A stretch of 64,000 nucleotides of DNA from Myotis daubentonii. Taxonomy: Eukaryota > Chordata > Mammalia > Chiroptera > Vespertilionidae. The notes beneath the pieces were generated by a model, which worked only from the letters and a program-made list of their open reading frames with translations, was not told the DNA's origin and did no database searches. The DNA is taken from positions 29,094,294 to 29,158,293 of the forward strand of contig NC_081844.1 in NCBI RefSeq assembly GCF_963259705.1. The letters are read 5' to 3'. Positions 33,400-43,849 of this stretch are shown here, piece by piece. A program made the position numbers and the translations under genes. Positions within the stretch are counted from its first letter, which is position 1. Each line of letters opens with the position of its first letter.

Positions 33400-34450
33400 A
33401 AAGAAGACCAAGGATTTGAGGGGGCGGAGAAGAGCAGCAGCTGGGCCCCGGCCGGGGAGAAGGGCGGAGGTCCTGGGAGGGCGGCGGTCACTGAGGGGGG
33501 TCAGGGCGGCTTCCTCCTCCTGGGGTCATGGTTCCCCCAGGGGGGCTCGGTAGGACTAGCCCCGGGTTCCAGGACACCCCAGGAGGCCTCACAGCGCGCA
33601 GCAAGGTCACCCTCGCGGCTATGACTTATTGCAGCGGAAAGATACAAAGCAAGTCCATGTAGGGGAGCAGGGCGAAGGCGCCTGGGCTGAAGTTCAGAGG
33701 AAACCAGCCGCCAGTCCCAGCGGTTGCGCGGGGCCAGGGGTGAGGGAGGGACGACCACAAAGGGGTCCAGGAGACTTAGGGGGCGTGTTGCACTCTGAAA
33801 AGAAGCGGCCCAGAACCACTCGACGACGTTGGTAAGGCTGGCTCCGAATAGAGTGCCCACCACTCTGTCCACTGAACTGCGCGCTGAGGGACCCGGTGGT
33901 TTCCTGCGCTACAGAGGGAGCGAGTTACACGCATCCTGAGTTTCTCCATGGAAGTGTGACTTCTTAGGTTTGATCAGAGAGCTGGTCTTTTTTTAAAAAG
34001 CTAAGAAACCCATCTAAATGTACACTTCCTTAAAAATAAAAGGAAATAACAAGACCGGTGCCGTTTCCCAGTGGCACCCTGGCCAATAAGAAATGTTTCT
34101 TGAAACCCTTCCTCTTCAATGGGCAGCGCCTGGCGAGCTCTGTGTCTGTGCAGCCGCGCGTCGTGTGCAATGATTTGCCTGCTTGGCGATGGTCGGCGGG
34201 CCCCTGCGTGCGCAGGCAGCGCGGCACACGCTCCCCCTCGGCGCATTTCTGCAGAAACTCGGCGCCCCGAATGCCCAGTGCCTTTCCTTGTCGCTGCATC
34301 TGGCCAGGGGCAGCAGGAGCAGCTGGAGGAACTGTGGGCCTGGCCCTCAGACAGAGACCCAGAAGAGGATGTGCAAGTGCAGAAGCTTCGAGAGGAAACG
34401 ATCTCATCAGATTTGCTCTGCAAACACAGCGCCCTGCAACAGGCACCAGA
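33400..34450. other. CpG-rich block of unknown origin
   Basis: CpG dinucleotides are visibly denser than elsewhere, for example GCGCAGCAAGGTCACCCTCG near 33597 and GCAGCCGCGCGTCGTG near 34150. Frames of about 120-140 codons are open on both strands, as expected for GC-rich DNA. I recognise no protein family. It could be an old LTR, a retrocopy or a promoter-type CpG island. Confidence 0.4.
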
Positions 34451-34611
34451 ATTTGAGGGAAGTGGGTCTCGAAGAATCTAGAGAAGAAAGAAAATGGGCT
34501 TTCAGGCCTAAGCCTCCGAGGAAGAGGAAGGTTCTGGAAGGAGACGGCCTCAGGATACAGTCCGAATAAGGGACAATATGCTGTTCTGTGAGCTTGGAGG
34601 ACTGGCTTAGA

Positions 34612-35012
34612 GGACTAGTTGCATTGGATTTGTTCGCTGGGGCTGCCATACCACATACCACCGTCTCGGTGGCTTAAACAACAGACATGTATTGTCTCAC
34701 CGCTCTGGAGGCTGGGGGTCCAAGATCCAGGTGTCAGCAGGGTTGTTTTCTCCCGAGGCCTCTCTCCTTGGCATATAGAGGCCATCTACTCCTCTGCCCT
34801 CACATGGTCGTCTCTCTGTGAGTGCCCACGTCCTGATCTCCTCTTCTTAAAGGGATATGGGTCATATTGGATTAGGGCCCTCCAAATGACCTCATTATCT
34901 TGAAGACCCCTTTAACAGTCCAGTCTCCAAATACAGTTACATTCTGAGGTCCTGGCGGGGAGAGCTTCAACTATGCATTCGGGGGGACACATTCAGCCCA
35001 TTATGTTCACAT
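34612..35012 (-). mobile_element. MLT1/MaLR-type solo LTR
   Basis: Reverse-orientation MLT1 text: GCTGGGGCTGCCATACCACA, GGTGGCTTAAACAACAGACA, TCATATTGGATTAGGGCCCT and CATTCAGCCCATTATG. Confidence 0.8.
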
Positions 35013-35394
35013 TCCAGCTCCAACCACTTCACCTGTGACCTTGGGATGTGAGGCCTCTATGAGCCCGTTTTCTGGTTTACTGAAAACGACATGTTTACTT
35101 TGCATAAATACCGTGAGGACTACGTGAAGTGACCCACGAAAGTGCTTAGCAGAGGGACAAGGGCACAGGAACGGCTCATCAGCTACAATCCCAATTCCAA
35201 TATACTACATACGAATACATACGAACACACCCATCTATTGTCAGGGCATCACAACGGGGCTCTCTCTCAATTAGGTTACAGCCACCAACTCTGGAAGAGC
35301 ATAACCATAAAAGTCAGTAAGAAAGCGTTATTATTGTCGTCCAAGCAGAGCTTGAAAAGGAGGCGGCTGAAAACCAGCCTTGTGATCCCTTAGC

Positions 35395-35570
35395 TCAAGA
35401 GGCAGCAACGTTTTCTGTAAAGGACAGGGGCAAATGTTTTTGACTCTGCAGGACATCGGGTCTTTGTGGCAATTCTGTGGGTACAGTGTGAAAGCAGCCA
35501 TAGAGGAAGGAACCGTATGAATGGGAGTGGCTGTGTGCCAATAAAACTTGCTCTGTGGACACCGAAATAC
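35395..35570 (-). mobile_element. Old hAT-type DNA transposon remnant
   Basis: TTTCTGTAAAGGACAGGGGC and GAAAGCAGCCATAGAGGAAG are the reverse complement, diverged, of the element at 14236-14458. Confidence 0.5.
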
Positions 35571-35651
35571 GAATTTCATATACTTTTTACGTGTCAGGAA
35601 ATATTATTCTCCTTTTGATTTCCTTCCACCATTTAAAAATGTAAAAACCAG

Positions 35652-35875
35652 CCCTAGCCGGTTTGGCTCAGTGGATAGAGTGTCGGCCTGCGGACTCAAG
35701 AGTCCCAGGTTTGATTCCGGTCAAGGGCATGTACCTTGGTTGCGGGCACATCCCCAGTAGGGAGCGTGCAGGAGGCAGCTGATGGATATTTCTCTCTTAT
35801 CGATGTTTCTAACACTCTATCCCTCACCTTTCCTCTCTGTAAAAATTCAATAAAATATATTTTTTTAAAAATGTA
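35652..35875 (+). mobile_element. Ves SINE, near consensus
   Basis: Head GCCCTAGCCGGTTTGGCTCA, B-box region GTTTGATTCCGGTCAAGG and the usual tail. AATGTAAAAACCA flanks both ends as a target duplication. Confidence 0.96.
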
Positions 35876-36320
35876 AAAACCATTCATAGAAGCACTATTC
35901 CCAATAGCTAAAAAGTAGAAAGAGCCCAAATATCCATCAACGGATGAATGGATAAACAGAACGTGGCACGTGCACACGGTGGAGTATGACTCAGCCATGA
36001 AAAGGGGTGAAGCACAGACGCTCTCTACAACCTGGATGAACCTTGAAAACATGATGCTCCATGAGGAAGCCAGACACACAGGCCATGTATTGTATGAGTC
36101 AACATATAAAATATCCAGAATAGGTAAATCTATATTGATAGAAAGCTGGTTTTAGTGGTTTTCAGGGGCGGGGGGTGGGGAGAGACTGTTAATGAGGTTT
36201 CCTTTGGGGTGATGGGAATATCCTGGAACTAGAAGATAGAGGTGGTGGTTGCACAACATGGTGAATGTACTAAATGCCACTGAGTTGTGTGCTTTACAAT
36301 GGTTGAGCCAGTAAGTCCTG
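35876..36320 (+). mobile_element. L1 LINE 3' fragment
   Basis: Text includes ATAGCTAAAAAGTAGAAAGA, GACTCAGCCATGAAAAGGGG and the 3'-end GTGTGCTTTACAATGG. It is a truncated old L1. Confidence 0.75.
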
Positions 36321-36539
36321 TTCCCCGTGTATCTAAGACTCACAGATGCCCCCTTGTGTACCTACAACAAGCTCAGTCACACTCCCATTCTTCGCCTAAG
36401 CGATTAGCTGAACTGCTGTCCCCACTCACCAATGGCAACAAAATGCCTGTTAACCACACTCTGGTTAAGCTTCTCTCCTCCCCTGGCCCCCAACTTGGCC
36501 CCCTCTCCCTTGCCAGCAGACAACCATCCTTAATCTGCC

Positions 36540-37235
36540 TCCGATCTAGACCCAGAAATGTGCTGAGAGAGACCATGTGAAGAGCACATTTAGAGGAATG
36601 GCAGCTGTGGTGTGGACCCGACCCCTCAGTGAGCAGAGACTGTGGCTGCTCACGGGCTGTCCCCTCTGCTCGGAAGTCCGCAGCGGCCGTTCACTTCCCA
36701 GCCCCTGTGCATCCATCCGTGTGGCCATGTGGCTGAGAGCCAGCCAACGGGGCAAAAAGCAGAAGTGGCCGGCTCATGCCCAATACCACCCAGGAAGCAT
36801 ACTGCCCGTCTTCCAAACCTCCCCTTTCCCTCTGCACAGAGGACATCTGGGAAGGTCTAGAGCAGTGGTTCTCAACCTTCCTAATGCCGCGACCCTTTAA
36901 TACAGTTCCTCATGTTGTGGTGACCCCCAATTTCATTGTTACAAATTGAATATAATTAAAGCATAGTAATTAATCACAAAACACAATTATATATATGTTT
37001 TCCGATGGTCTTAGGCAACCCATGTGAAAGGGTCGTTCGACCCCCAAAGGGGTCGCGACCCACAGGTTGAGAACCACTAGTCTAGAGGGTGACAGGGAGA
37101 AAGCTACCCGGGAGAGCCATCCAACCAGGAGCACGCATGTTGCACGACTGAGTGCATGAGAAATAAGCGTCTGTCGTTTAAACTTTTGGGAAGCTTGATT
37201 GTTACAGCAGCCAGCACTACCCATCCCAACTAAAA
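36540..37235 (+). mobile_element. Old LTR-like repeat split by a hAT
   Basis: The two sides of the hAT at 36863-37079 read continuously, and the 3' side ends in AATAAGCGTCTGTCG and GATTGTTACAGCAGCC, an LTR-like end. The family is uncertain. Confidence 0.5.
36863..37079 (-). mobile_element. Non-autonomous hAT, exact 8-bp duplication
   Basis: Left end CAGTGGTTCTCAACCTTCC, right end GGTTGAGAACCACTA. The flanks are an exact duplication GTCTAGAG (36855-36862, 37080-37087). It is a close relative of the copy at 47454-47677, in reverse orientation. Confidence 0.95.
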
Positions 37236-37887
37236 CACCCAGAGTGTTTGCAGAAAGAGGCCTTTCTAAAGTAGGGCATGTAAAGACCGAGGCAGGACCA
37301 GAGAGAGGGTCACACAATCACTTGGAAAAGACCAGGAGGTGGAGAGAAAAGCAAGCAGGAGAATGATGGCAGCCCAGGGACCGGGACATGGGAGTGACAG
37401 GTGCCCAGAAGGCAACTTCAGAAAGACCACAGCCTGCAACGAGCTGGACCTGCAAGAACGGGCGGAGGGAACAACAGCCTTTCCTAGGTTCTGAGCGCAA
37501 GAGGATGAAAAAGGCGGCTCCATCTTTGGGTGCCACTGTTGTCAAGGTTACAGACAACGGAGAAAGTTAAATCTTTCCAATTCTATTACTTTTTATCTTT
37601 CCTGCAGAGAAAGGGCCACAAAGGAGGGAGACCCGAGGTGAATTAAAGCTTTTGAGAATGAGACACATGGTCGGAAAGAATTTGCAAACATCAGTGCCGC
37701 TTGCTTTGTTTTAAACATGGGGTGGGGGCTGGGGGGAAGAGACAGAGAACGGACTGGCACCCTTAAGTATAAAGATTCTGCTCCCAGTTTTCAAAGATCA
37801 TCCCTGGAAACCATACATCAGACACCTGCTACTAATTCCAAGTCAACCACTTTCACTCTTTTTTTTTTTTTTTTTTGACTCAGTTTT

Positions 37888-39804
37888 ATTTATTTATTTT
37901 TTTTTAATTAAATCTTTATTGTTCAGATTATTACATTTGTTCCTCTTTTTTTTCCCCCCATAACTCCCCTCCTCCCAGTTCCCGCCCCACCCTCCGCCCT
38001 CACTCCCCACCCACTGTCCTCATCCATAGGTGCACGATTTTTGTCCAGTCTCTTCCCACATCTCCCACACCCCTTTCCCCCCCAAGAATAGTCAGTCCAT
38101 TCCCTTTCTATGTCCCTGATTCTATTATAATCAACAGTTCATTCTGTTCATCAGATTATTAATTCACTTGATTCTTAGATTCACTTGTTGATAGATGCAT
38201 ATTTGTTGTTCATAATGTGTATCTTTACCTTTTTCTTCCTCTTCCTCTTCTTAAAGGATACCTTTCAGCATTTCATATAATCCTGGTTTGGTGGTGATGA
38301 ACTCCTTTAGCTTTTCCTTATCTGTGAAGCTCTTTATCTGACCTTCAATTCTGAATGATAGCTTTGCTGGATAAAGTAATCTTGGTTGTAGGTTCTTGGT
38401 ATTCATCACTTTGAATATTTCTTGCCACTCCCTTCTGGCCTGCAAAGTTTCTGTTGAGAAATCAGCTGACAGTCGTATGGGTATTCCCTTGTAGGTAACT
38501 GAGTTTCTTTCTCTTGCTGTTTTTAAGATTCTCTCTTTATCTTTTGCTCTTGGCATTTTAATGATGATGTGTCTTGGTGTGGTCCTCTTTGGATTCCTTT
38601 TGTTTGGGGTTCTCCGCGCTTCTTGGACCTGTAAGTCCATTTCTTTCACCAGGTGGGGGAAGTTTTCTGTCATTATTTCTTCAAATAGGTTTTCAATATC
38701 TTGCTCTCTCTCATCTTCTGGCACCCCTATAATTCTGATGTTGGTACGCTTGAAGCTGTCCCAGAGGCTCCTTACACTATCCTCGCATTTTTGGATTCTT
38801 TTTTCATTTTGCTTTTCCGGTTGGATGTTTTTTGCTTCCTCGCATTTCAAATCATTGACTTGATTCTTGCGCTCCTCTGGTCTGCTGTCGGGCGTCTGTA
38901 TAATATTCGTTATTTCAGTCCGTGTATGCTTAATTTCTCGTTGGTTCCCCAATATAAGATCGAGGGTCTTATTAGTTTTCGTGTAGATCTCATTAAGTTT
39001 ATCGACAGCTTCTAAACAGTTCTTGAGAGACCTTAAAAGTGTGGTTCTGAACTCTATTTCTTCCATTGACAATTTTGTCCTGTTTCTTTGTCTCCGCATT
39101 TTGTTATGCTTCCTTGGTGTACCCCCTAGTGGTCTTTGTTCGAAGTCTTATAGTTAAATCTTGATTGTTGTAGCTAATTCCAGGGAGGGTTTGACCTCCA
39201 GGCCAAGTGGCTATGAGAATCAGCTGTGTCAGCAGTGAGAGAACTTCTGTCCTCTAGGGAGGTGCTAATCTAGCCTTTGCCTGAGGCTATCCGGCAAATG
39301 CCTCTGTGCAGGGCTTGGGCGGGGCGGGTCGCACAGGATCAACAGGGTGGGCCGGAGAGAGCAGTTATGGCGGCTCTCAGTCCTGTCCCCAGGGGCTCTG
39401 CCTCTCTGAGTCCCAGCACCCGCCGCAAAGCTGGGAGAGAAAGCTGCACTCGCTCTGACCGAAGCCAGACAGTCCCGCCTCTCCCGTTTGAGTCTGGGTC
39501 CCCAAAGACTCGCCCGGACCTGGAGCTCAGAGTCTGCGACTCCCTCCCGATTGAAAACAACAACCGCGCCCTCCGCCGCCAGCCCGCTCCGCGCACTCCG
39601 CACCTCAGAATTCGACTCCACCACTGCGCCTCCTCTGAGCGTCCGTGTGCGTTTCTCTTTCCTCCTAGTTGTAGGACTTCCACTCAGCCAGCGTTCCTGT
39701 GGCTCTGGGTGATGTCCGTTCCGTGCTTTAGTTTCACCTTTGAAGTAGTTGTTCAAAGCAGCAAACTCCGGCGTTAACCCATGCCGCCATCTTGGTTCTC
39801 CTCC
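37888..39804 (-). mobile_element. HAL1-type element with intact ORF1
   Basis: On the minus strand the element starts with ACCAAGATGGCGGCATGGG near 39795. It has a CpG-rich 5' UTR of about 0.7 kb, one intact ORF1 (39099-38251), a C-rich (plus-strand) 3' UTR, AATAAAG and an A-rich end. There is no ORF2. TGACTCAGTTTT flanks both ends (37876-37887, 39805-39816). Its layout is the same as the degraded copy at 24794-27117, so the lack of ORF2 is a family trait, not a deletion. This insertion looks younger. Confidence 0.92.
38251..39099 (-). CDS. HAL1 ORF1p, intact, 282 residues
   Basis: A complete L1 ORF1-type protein: an RNA-binding, chaperone-like retrotransposon protein that forms trimers and coats element RNA. 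Residues about 10-100 are heptad-like and charged (coiled coil). About 110-230 resembles the RRM domain, with IRIIGVPEDEREQDIENLFE and [18 protein letters not shown] as landmarks. The end, LLYPAKLSFRIEGQ to YEMLKGIL, is the C-terminal domain. The start MRRQRNRTKL is chosen because the 5' UTR precedes it and no upstream in-frame ATG fits the family. Mobilisation would need reverse transcriptase from an autonomous L1. Expression is unknown. Confidence 0.9.
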   Translation of the reverse strand: MRRQRNRTKLSMEEIEFRTTLLRSLKNCLEAVDKLNEIYTKTNKTLDLILGNQREIKHTRTEITNIIQTPDSRPEERKNQVNDLKCEEAKNIQPEKQNEKRIQKCEDSVRSLWDSFKRTNIRIIGVPEDEREQDIENLFEEIMTENFPHLVKEMDLQVQEARRTPNKRNPKRTTPRHIIIKMPRAKDKERILKTARERNSVTYKGIPIRLSADFSTETLQARREWQEIFKVMNTKNLQPRLLYPAKLSFRIEGQIKSFTDKEKLKEFITTKPGLYEMLKGIL

Positions 39805-39849
39805 TGACTCAGTTTTTGCACTTTCACTCTTGACTCCGAATCTTCTCAC

Positions 39850-40275
39850 AAAAGCCTCTGATCCCCGAAAAGGTGCTAAACATCACTAATCGTTAGGGAA
39901 ATGCATGTCAAAGCCACCGTGAGACGTCACTGCATACCGATTGGGTCAGCAGTTATTAAAACAACAGCTAGAAAATGGCAAGTATTGGTGAGGATGTGGA
40001 GAAATTGGAACCCCTGTGCATTGCTGATGGGGTTGTAAAATGGTGCAGCCACTGTAGAAAACAGTATGGTATTTCCTCAGGAAATTAAATAGAGAGTTAT
40101 CATATGATCGCGAAACCCCATTTCTGGGTACATACCCAAAGGAATGGAAAACAGGAACTCAAACAGAAATCTGCACACCAGTGTTCAGAGCCGCATTACT
40201 CACAACGGCCAAAGGGTGGAAACAACCCAAGTCAAGTGTCCATGATAGATAAACAAAATAAGGACATGAAATGGA
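39850..40275 (+). mobile_element. L1 LINE 3' fragment
   Basis: L1 3' text: GAGGATGTGGAGAAATTGGA, ACAGTATGGTATTTCCTCAG, CTGGGTACATACCCAAAGGA. Confidence 0.8.
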
Positions 40276-40335
40276 AGAGGCCCTGTGTGAGGTCCCTGGA
40301 GGAGTCAGATCCACAGAGTCAAGAACCCACACACT

Positions 40336-40597
40336 AGCCCTGGCCAGTGAACTCAGTGGTTAGTGTCGGCTCCCACACCAAAGGGTCGTGGGTTCTATTT
40401 CCAGTCAAGGGCACGTACTTGGGTTGTCAGTTTGCTCCCCAGCCCCTTTTTGGGTGCACATGGGAGGCAACCAATTGATATGTCTCTCTCACTTTGATGC
40501 TTCTCTCTCTTTTTTTATCTTTCTCCCCCTCTCTTTCACTATCTTTAAAAATCAATGGAAAAAATATCCTAAGGTGAGGGTTAACCAAAAAATAACA
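40336..40597 (+). mobile_element. Ves SINE, diverged
   Basis: Head AGCCCTGGCCAGTGAACTCA, B-box-like GGTTCTATTTCCAGTCAAGG, tail ATCAATGGAAAAAATATCC. Confidence 0.82.
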
Positions 40598-40757
40598 GTC
40601 AACCAAAGGACTTGCATATATGCATATAAGCATAACCCATGGACACAGACAATTGGGGGTGAGGGCATGTGCTGGGTTGGTGGGAATGGCTAGGGAGAGG
40701 TCAATGGGGGGAAAGGAGACATATGTAATACTTTCAACAATAAAGAACTTTTAAAAA
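40598..40757 (+). mobile_element. Bat L1 3' end, short
   Basis: GGACTTGCATATATGCATAT through GGAGACATATGTAATACTTT and AATAAAG plus A tail. It is repeated closely at 41220-41390. A SINE 3' tail fragment follows at 40760-40822. Confidence 0.7.
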
Positions 40758-40833
40758 AAAGATCAATGGGAAAATATCCTTGGGTGAGGATTAACATAAA
40801 TAAATAAATAAAAATAAATAAATCCAATAATAA

Positions 40834-41114
40834 TCTATACTAATAAAAGGGTAATATGCTAATTAGACCGGACGTCCTTCCAGACAAAGCCACCATGGTA
40901 GGGGCTGAGCCAGAGGTGGTTAGGGGCAATCAGGCAGGCAGGCAGGTGAGCGGTTAGGAGCCAGCGGTCCCTGATTGCGAGAGGAATGTCCTGCAGGATC
41001 GGGCCTAAACTGGCAGTCGGACATCCCCCAAGGGGCCCCAGATTTGAGAGGGTGCAGGCTGGGCTGAGGGGACCCCCCGCCCCCGTGCAAAAATTTTGTG
41101 CACCGGGCCACTAG
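40834..41114 (+). mobile_element. HeliBat-type Helitron
   Basis: Starts TCTATACTAATAAAAGGGTA and ends GTGCACCGGGCCACTAG, followed by T. The 281-bp length is typical of non-autonomous Helitrons of vespertilionid bats. Confidence 0.95.
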
Positions 41115-41117
41115 TAA

Positions 41118-41590
41118 TCTATATATATAAAAGCCTAGAGGCAGAGCTGCCTCAAACAGATTGTCAAACTGCAGCGGGAAGGTTGGGGAGGGTTGGGGAG
41201 CAGGAGGGAGGGGGGTAAGAGATCAACTGAAGGACTTGTATGCATGCATATAAGCATAACCAATGGACATAAGACACTGGGGGGTAGGGGAGGCCAGGAG
41301 ATTGTCAAGGGCGGGGAAAAAAAGGAGACATATGTAATACTCTTTGTAATACTTTAAGCAATAAAACAATAAAAAAAATTAATAATAAAAAAAAGCCTAA
41401 TATTTTAAGTGTCCGACTATTCGACTGTTCTACCAGTCACTATGACATGCACTGACCACCACGGGGCAGACACGCCGATAAGTAGGTTAGCTTGCTGTTG
41501 GGGTCCAGTTGATCAGGACTGGGCAAGATGGGCTGGACACACCCTAGAACCCTCCTTTCCATGTGCACGAACCCGTGCACTGGGCCTCTA
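41118..41590 (+). mobile_element. Second Helitron, split by an L1 3' end
   Basis: Starts TCTATATATATAAAAGCCTA three bases after the previous Helitron ends. After an L1 insertion it resumes with ATTTTAAGTGTCCGACTATT and ends GTGCACTGGGCCTCTAG. The parts join into a typical HeliBat copy. Confidence 0.9.
41138..41390 (+). mobile_element. 5'-truncated L1 inside a Helitron
   Basis: The flanks duplicate AAAAGCCTA (41129-41137, 41391-41399). The interior ends with GGAGACATATGTAATACTCT, an AATAAAAC signal and an A-rich tail. It shares its 3' UTR with 40598-40757. Confidence 0.85.
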
Positions 41591-41995
41591 GGAATAATAA
41601 TAAAAGAACCCACACACTACTGGCTGGTTCTAGACAGACCTGCCAAGGGCCAGGTCCCCATTCTAGTAACACCTCCAATAGCTTCCAATGGCAGCCACTG
41701 TTGAACTACACAAAGTCTGTGAGAACTAGAAAAAGGGGCCCCGGCAGCATGCAGCCCCAATCCCAAAGGGTATGGCTTAGCTCAGGATGAGTTGCAGTCC
41801 CCACTTGCGCCCTCAGCCAGGCAACTTTGCACAGAACACAACTATGTACAGAAACACTGGATTCCCCTTAGGGCTAGAAAATGATAGTTTTCACCATGGC
41901 CCATCCCTACCCATCTCACTTTATACCTCTCTCCTTGCTCTCTCCACTTCGGCCACTCTGACCTTATTACTATTTTTGTTGTTGTTGCTAAACCT

Positions 41996-42232
41996 TACCT
42001 GAGGATATTTTTTCCATTGCTTTTCAGAGAGAGTGGGAGGGAGGGATGAAGGGGGGGGGGGGCAGGAAACATCAATGTGAGAGAGATACATCAACTGGTT
42101 GCCTTCCAAACACACCCCAAAGTGGGATAAGGAGCAAACCCACAACCCAGGTGCCCTTGACTGGGAATTGAACCAGAGACCCTTTAGTGCACAGGCTGAC
42201 GCTCTAACCACTGGGAAACACCAGCCAGGGCT
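41996..42232 (-). mobile_element. Ves SINE, diverged
   Basis: Reverse orientation: CCTGAGGATATTTTTTCCAT tail, GGGAATTGAACCAGAGACCC B-box region, ACACCAGCCAGGGC head. Confidence 0.85.
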
Positions 42233-43389
42233 TATTACCATTTCTTGATCTCACCACGCTCATTCCTCAGACTTCAATAAAGTGGTTTTAAAAACGGCTA
42301 AAAAGGAAATCTGTCCAATGTCTGACTTCATTGCCAGAGAGTCATTCCTTTGGATAAAGTTATTTCTCGTCTACAAACTACAGGCTACTGACGGAACAAC
42401 TGCTTGCTGACGCCTCGCCTGACGCACACATTTTTCCTCCCTGTGTTTCCTTGACGTATTCCCTTCATGACTCGGGTCAGAGAGGTCTTCCCTGGCCACC
42501 CGATCAATAGTGACCACCTACTGCCATCGAGACACCCTCTGGCCTGCTACTCTGCATTGTTTTTCTCCATGGAGCTAACCGGAAGTAAACTCAAGCTGAG
42601 GCCACATCTTTACTCAGCTTTTTCTCCTGCCCCTTACTGCTTGGGGGAAAGGGAGGGTGGAGTGGGGCCAGGACAGGAAGGGGGATGCAAATTAATGAGG
42701 CCCTCGGGCCATCCTAAGAATTCAGCTGGTGCCCTGGCTATCTGCTCTTAGCTGTGCTCTTCCCAAGTGAAGCAGAGACTGGAGGTAAGCGGTGATGATG
42801 CCAATGACTTGAAATCAGCCATGGCGGGTTATTTACACCAGGAAAGTTGGAGAACTCTATGCCAAAGCCCACCGATTCCATCCACGGCTCCCCATCTTCT
42901 TCACCTTAAACCTCAAAAAGCTTGACTTCAAGCCTCCCCTCACATTCTGGTCTTTTCAGGAACAGAATGCTGCAGGTGCTGATGCCAAATCAGTGGTGGC
43001 CACGAGAGGGCAGCATACAGCTTCAGATTGGTGCCTTGGAGACACAATGGGGAAAGATCTCCGGGAACCCCAAGCCCCAGTCTCAAACATCAGGGAAACA
43101 GAGAGTGCTGTGTCTGGAAGGACCGGCTTGCCTCTGAGTCTCTAGTCCCCATAACACGTGATGGGGCCCTCCATGAAAATCCACCACAGGAGGGAAGTGT
43201 GGGAGGTGATGACTATGTCTATGGGCTTGGTGGTGACGGTTTCACAAGGAAATGCTTATCTCCAAACTCATCACGATGTGTACATTCAATATGTATAGTG
43301 TTTTATATGTCAGTCACACCTCAGTAAACTGGTGTTAAAAAGAAAAACATCTGTCCCATTTTACTTCATGGAAATTCCACCATTTAGAT
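42233..43389. other. Intergenic, no gene seen
   Basis: No exon or clear repeat is recognised apart from L1-like text at about 43200-43340 (TATCTCCAAACTCATCACGA; CACCTCAGTAAACTGGTGTT). Confidence 0.4.
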
Positions 43390-43594
43390 ATCTGGCTGTG
43401 CGGCTCCGTGGGTTGGGCATCGTCCCGTGCACCAGGAGGTTGCTGGTTTGATTTCTGGTCAAGGGCACTTGTCAGGGTTTCGGGCTTGATCCCCAGTAGA
43501 GGGCATTGTGCAGGAGGCAACCAATTGATGTTGCACTCTCTCATCCTGGTTTCTCTTTTCCTCTCCCTCCCTAAAAATCCATAAACTATTCTGG
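43390..43594 (+). mobile_element. Ves SINE ending in a GGAA tract
   Basis: Head TGGCTGTGCGGCTCCGTGGG, B-box-like GGTTTGATTTCTGGTCAAGG, body and a short tail. Its A-rich end runs directly into the GGAA microsatellite. Confidence 0.8.
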
Positions 43595-43596
43595 GA

Positions 43597-43790
43597 GGAA
43601 GGAAGGAAGGAAGGAAGGAAGGAAGGAAGGAAGGAAGGAAGGAAGGAAGGAAGGAAGGAAGGAAGGAAGGAAGGGAGGGAGGAAGGAAGGGAGGAAGGGA
43701 GGGAGGGAGGGAGGGAGGGAGGGAGGGAGGGAGGGAGGGTAAGGAAGGAGGGAGGGGAGGGAGGGAGGGAGGGAGGGAGGAGGGAAGGAA
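43597..43790 (+). repeat. (GGAA)n/(GGGA)n microsatellite
   Basis: About 190 bp of GGAA units grading into GGGA units. It starts at the tail of a SINE, which probably seeded it. Frames reading S/L/P repeats are artefacts. Confidence 0.98.
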
Positions 43791-43849
43791 TTTCCACCAT
43801 TAGAGAGTCATTCCTTGGGATCAAATATTTCTCTCCCAGAAGATACAGG

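Larger units (their letters stand above)
37848..39831 (-). repeat. Outer target duplication around the HAL1 locus
   Basis: CACTTTCACTCTT occurs at 37848-37860 and 39819-39831, outside the HAL1's own duplication. In minus sense the inner piece is a dozen bases ending in a poly-A run of about 16-20. This reads as a tiny earlier retroposon insertion later hit by the HAL1. Confidence 0.75.

Noticed and set aside
34030..34569. Several 120-140-codon frames on both strands
   Set aside because: Overlapping frames on both strands are expected in CpG-rich DNA with few stop triplets. None shows a recognised family or exon-like boundaries, so only the CpG-rich block is reported.
39265..39849. A 194-codon minus-strand and a 166-codon plus-strand frame
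   Set aside because: Both lie in the GC-rich 5' UTR of the HAL1 element. They do not resemble L1 proteins and have no counterpart in the other copy.
43597..43790. Regular short direct repeats that might suggest an array
   Set aside because: Units are 4 bp without spacers: a microsatellite, not a CRISPR-like array, and the organism is a mammal.
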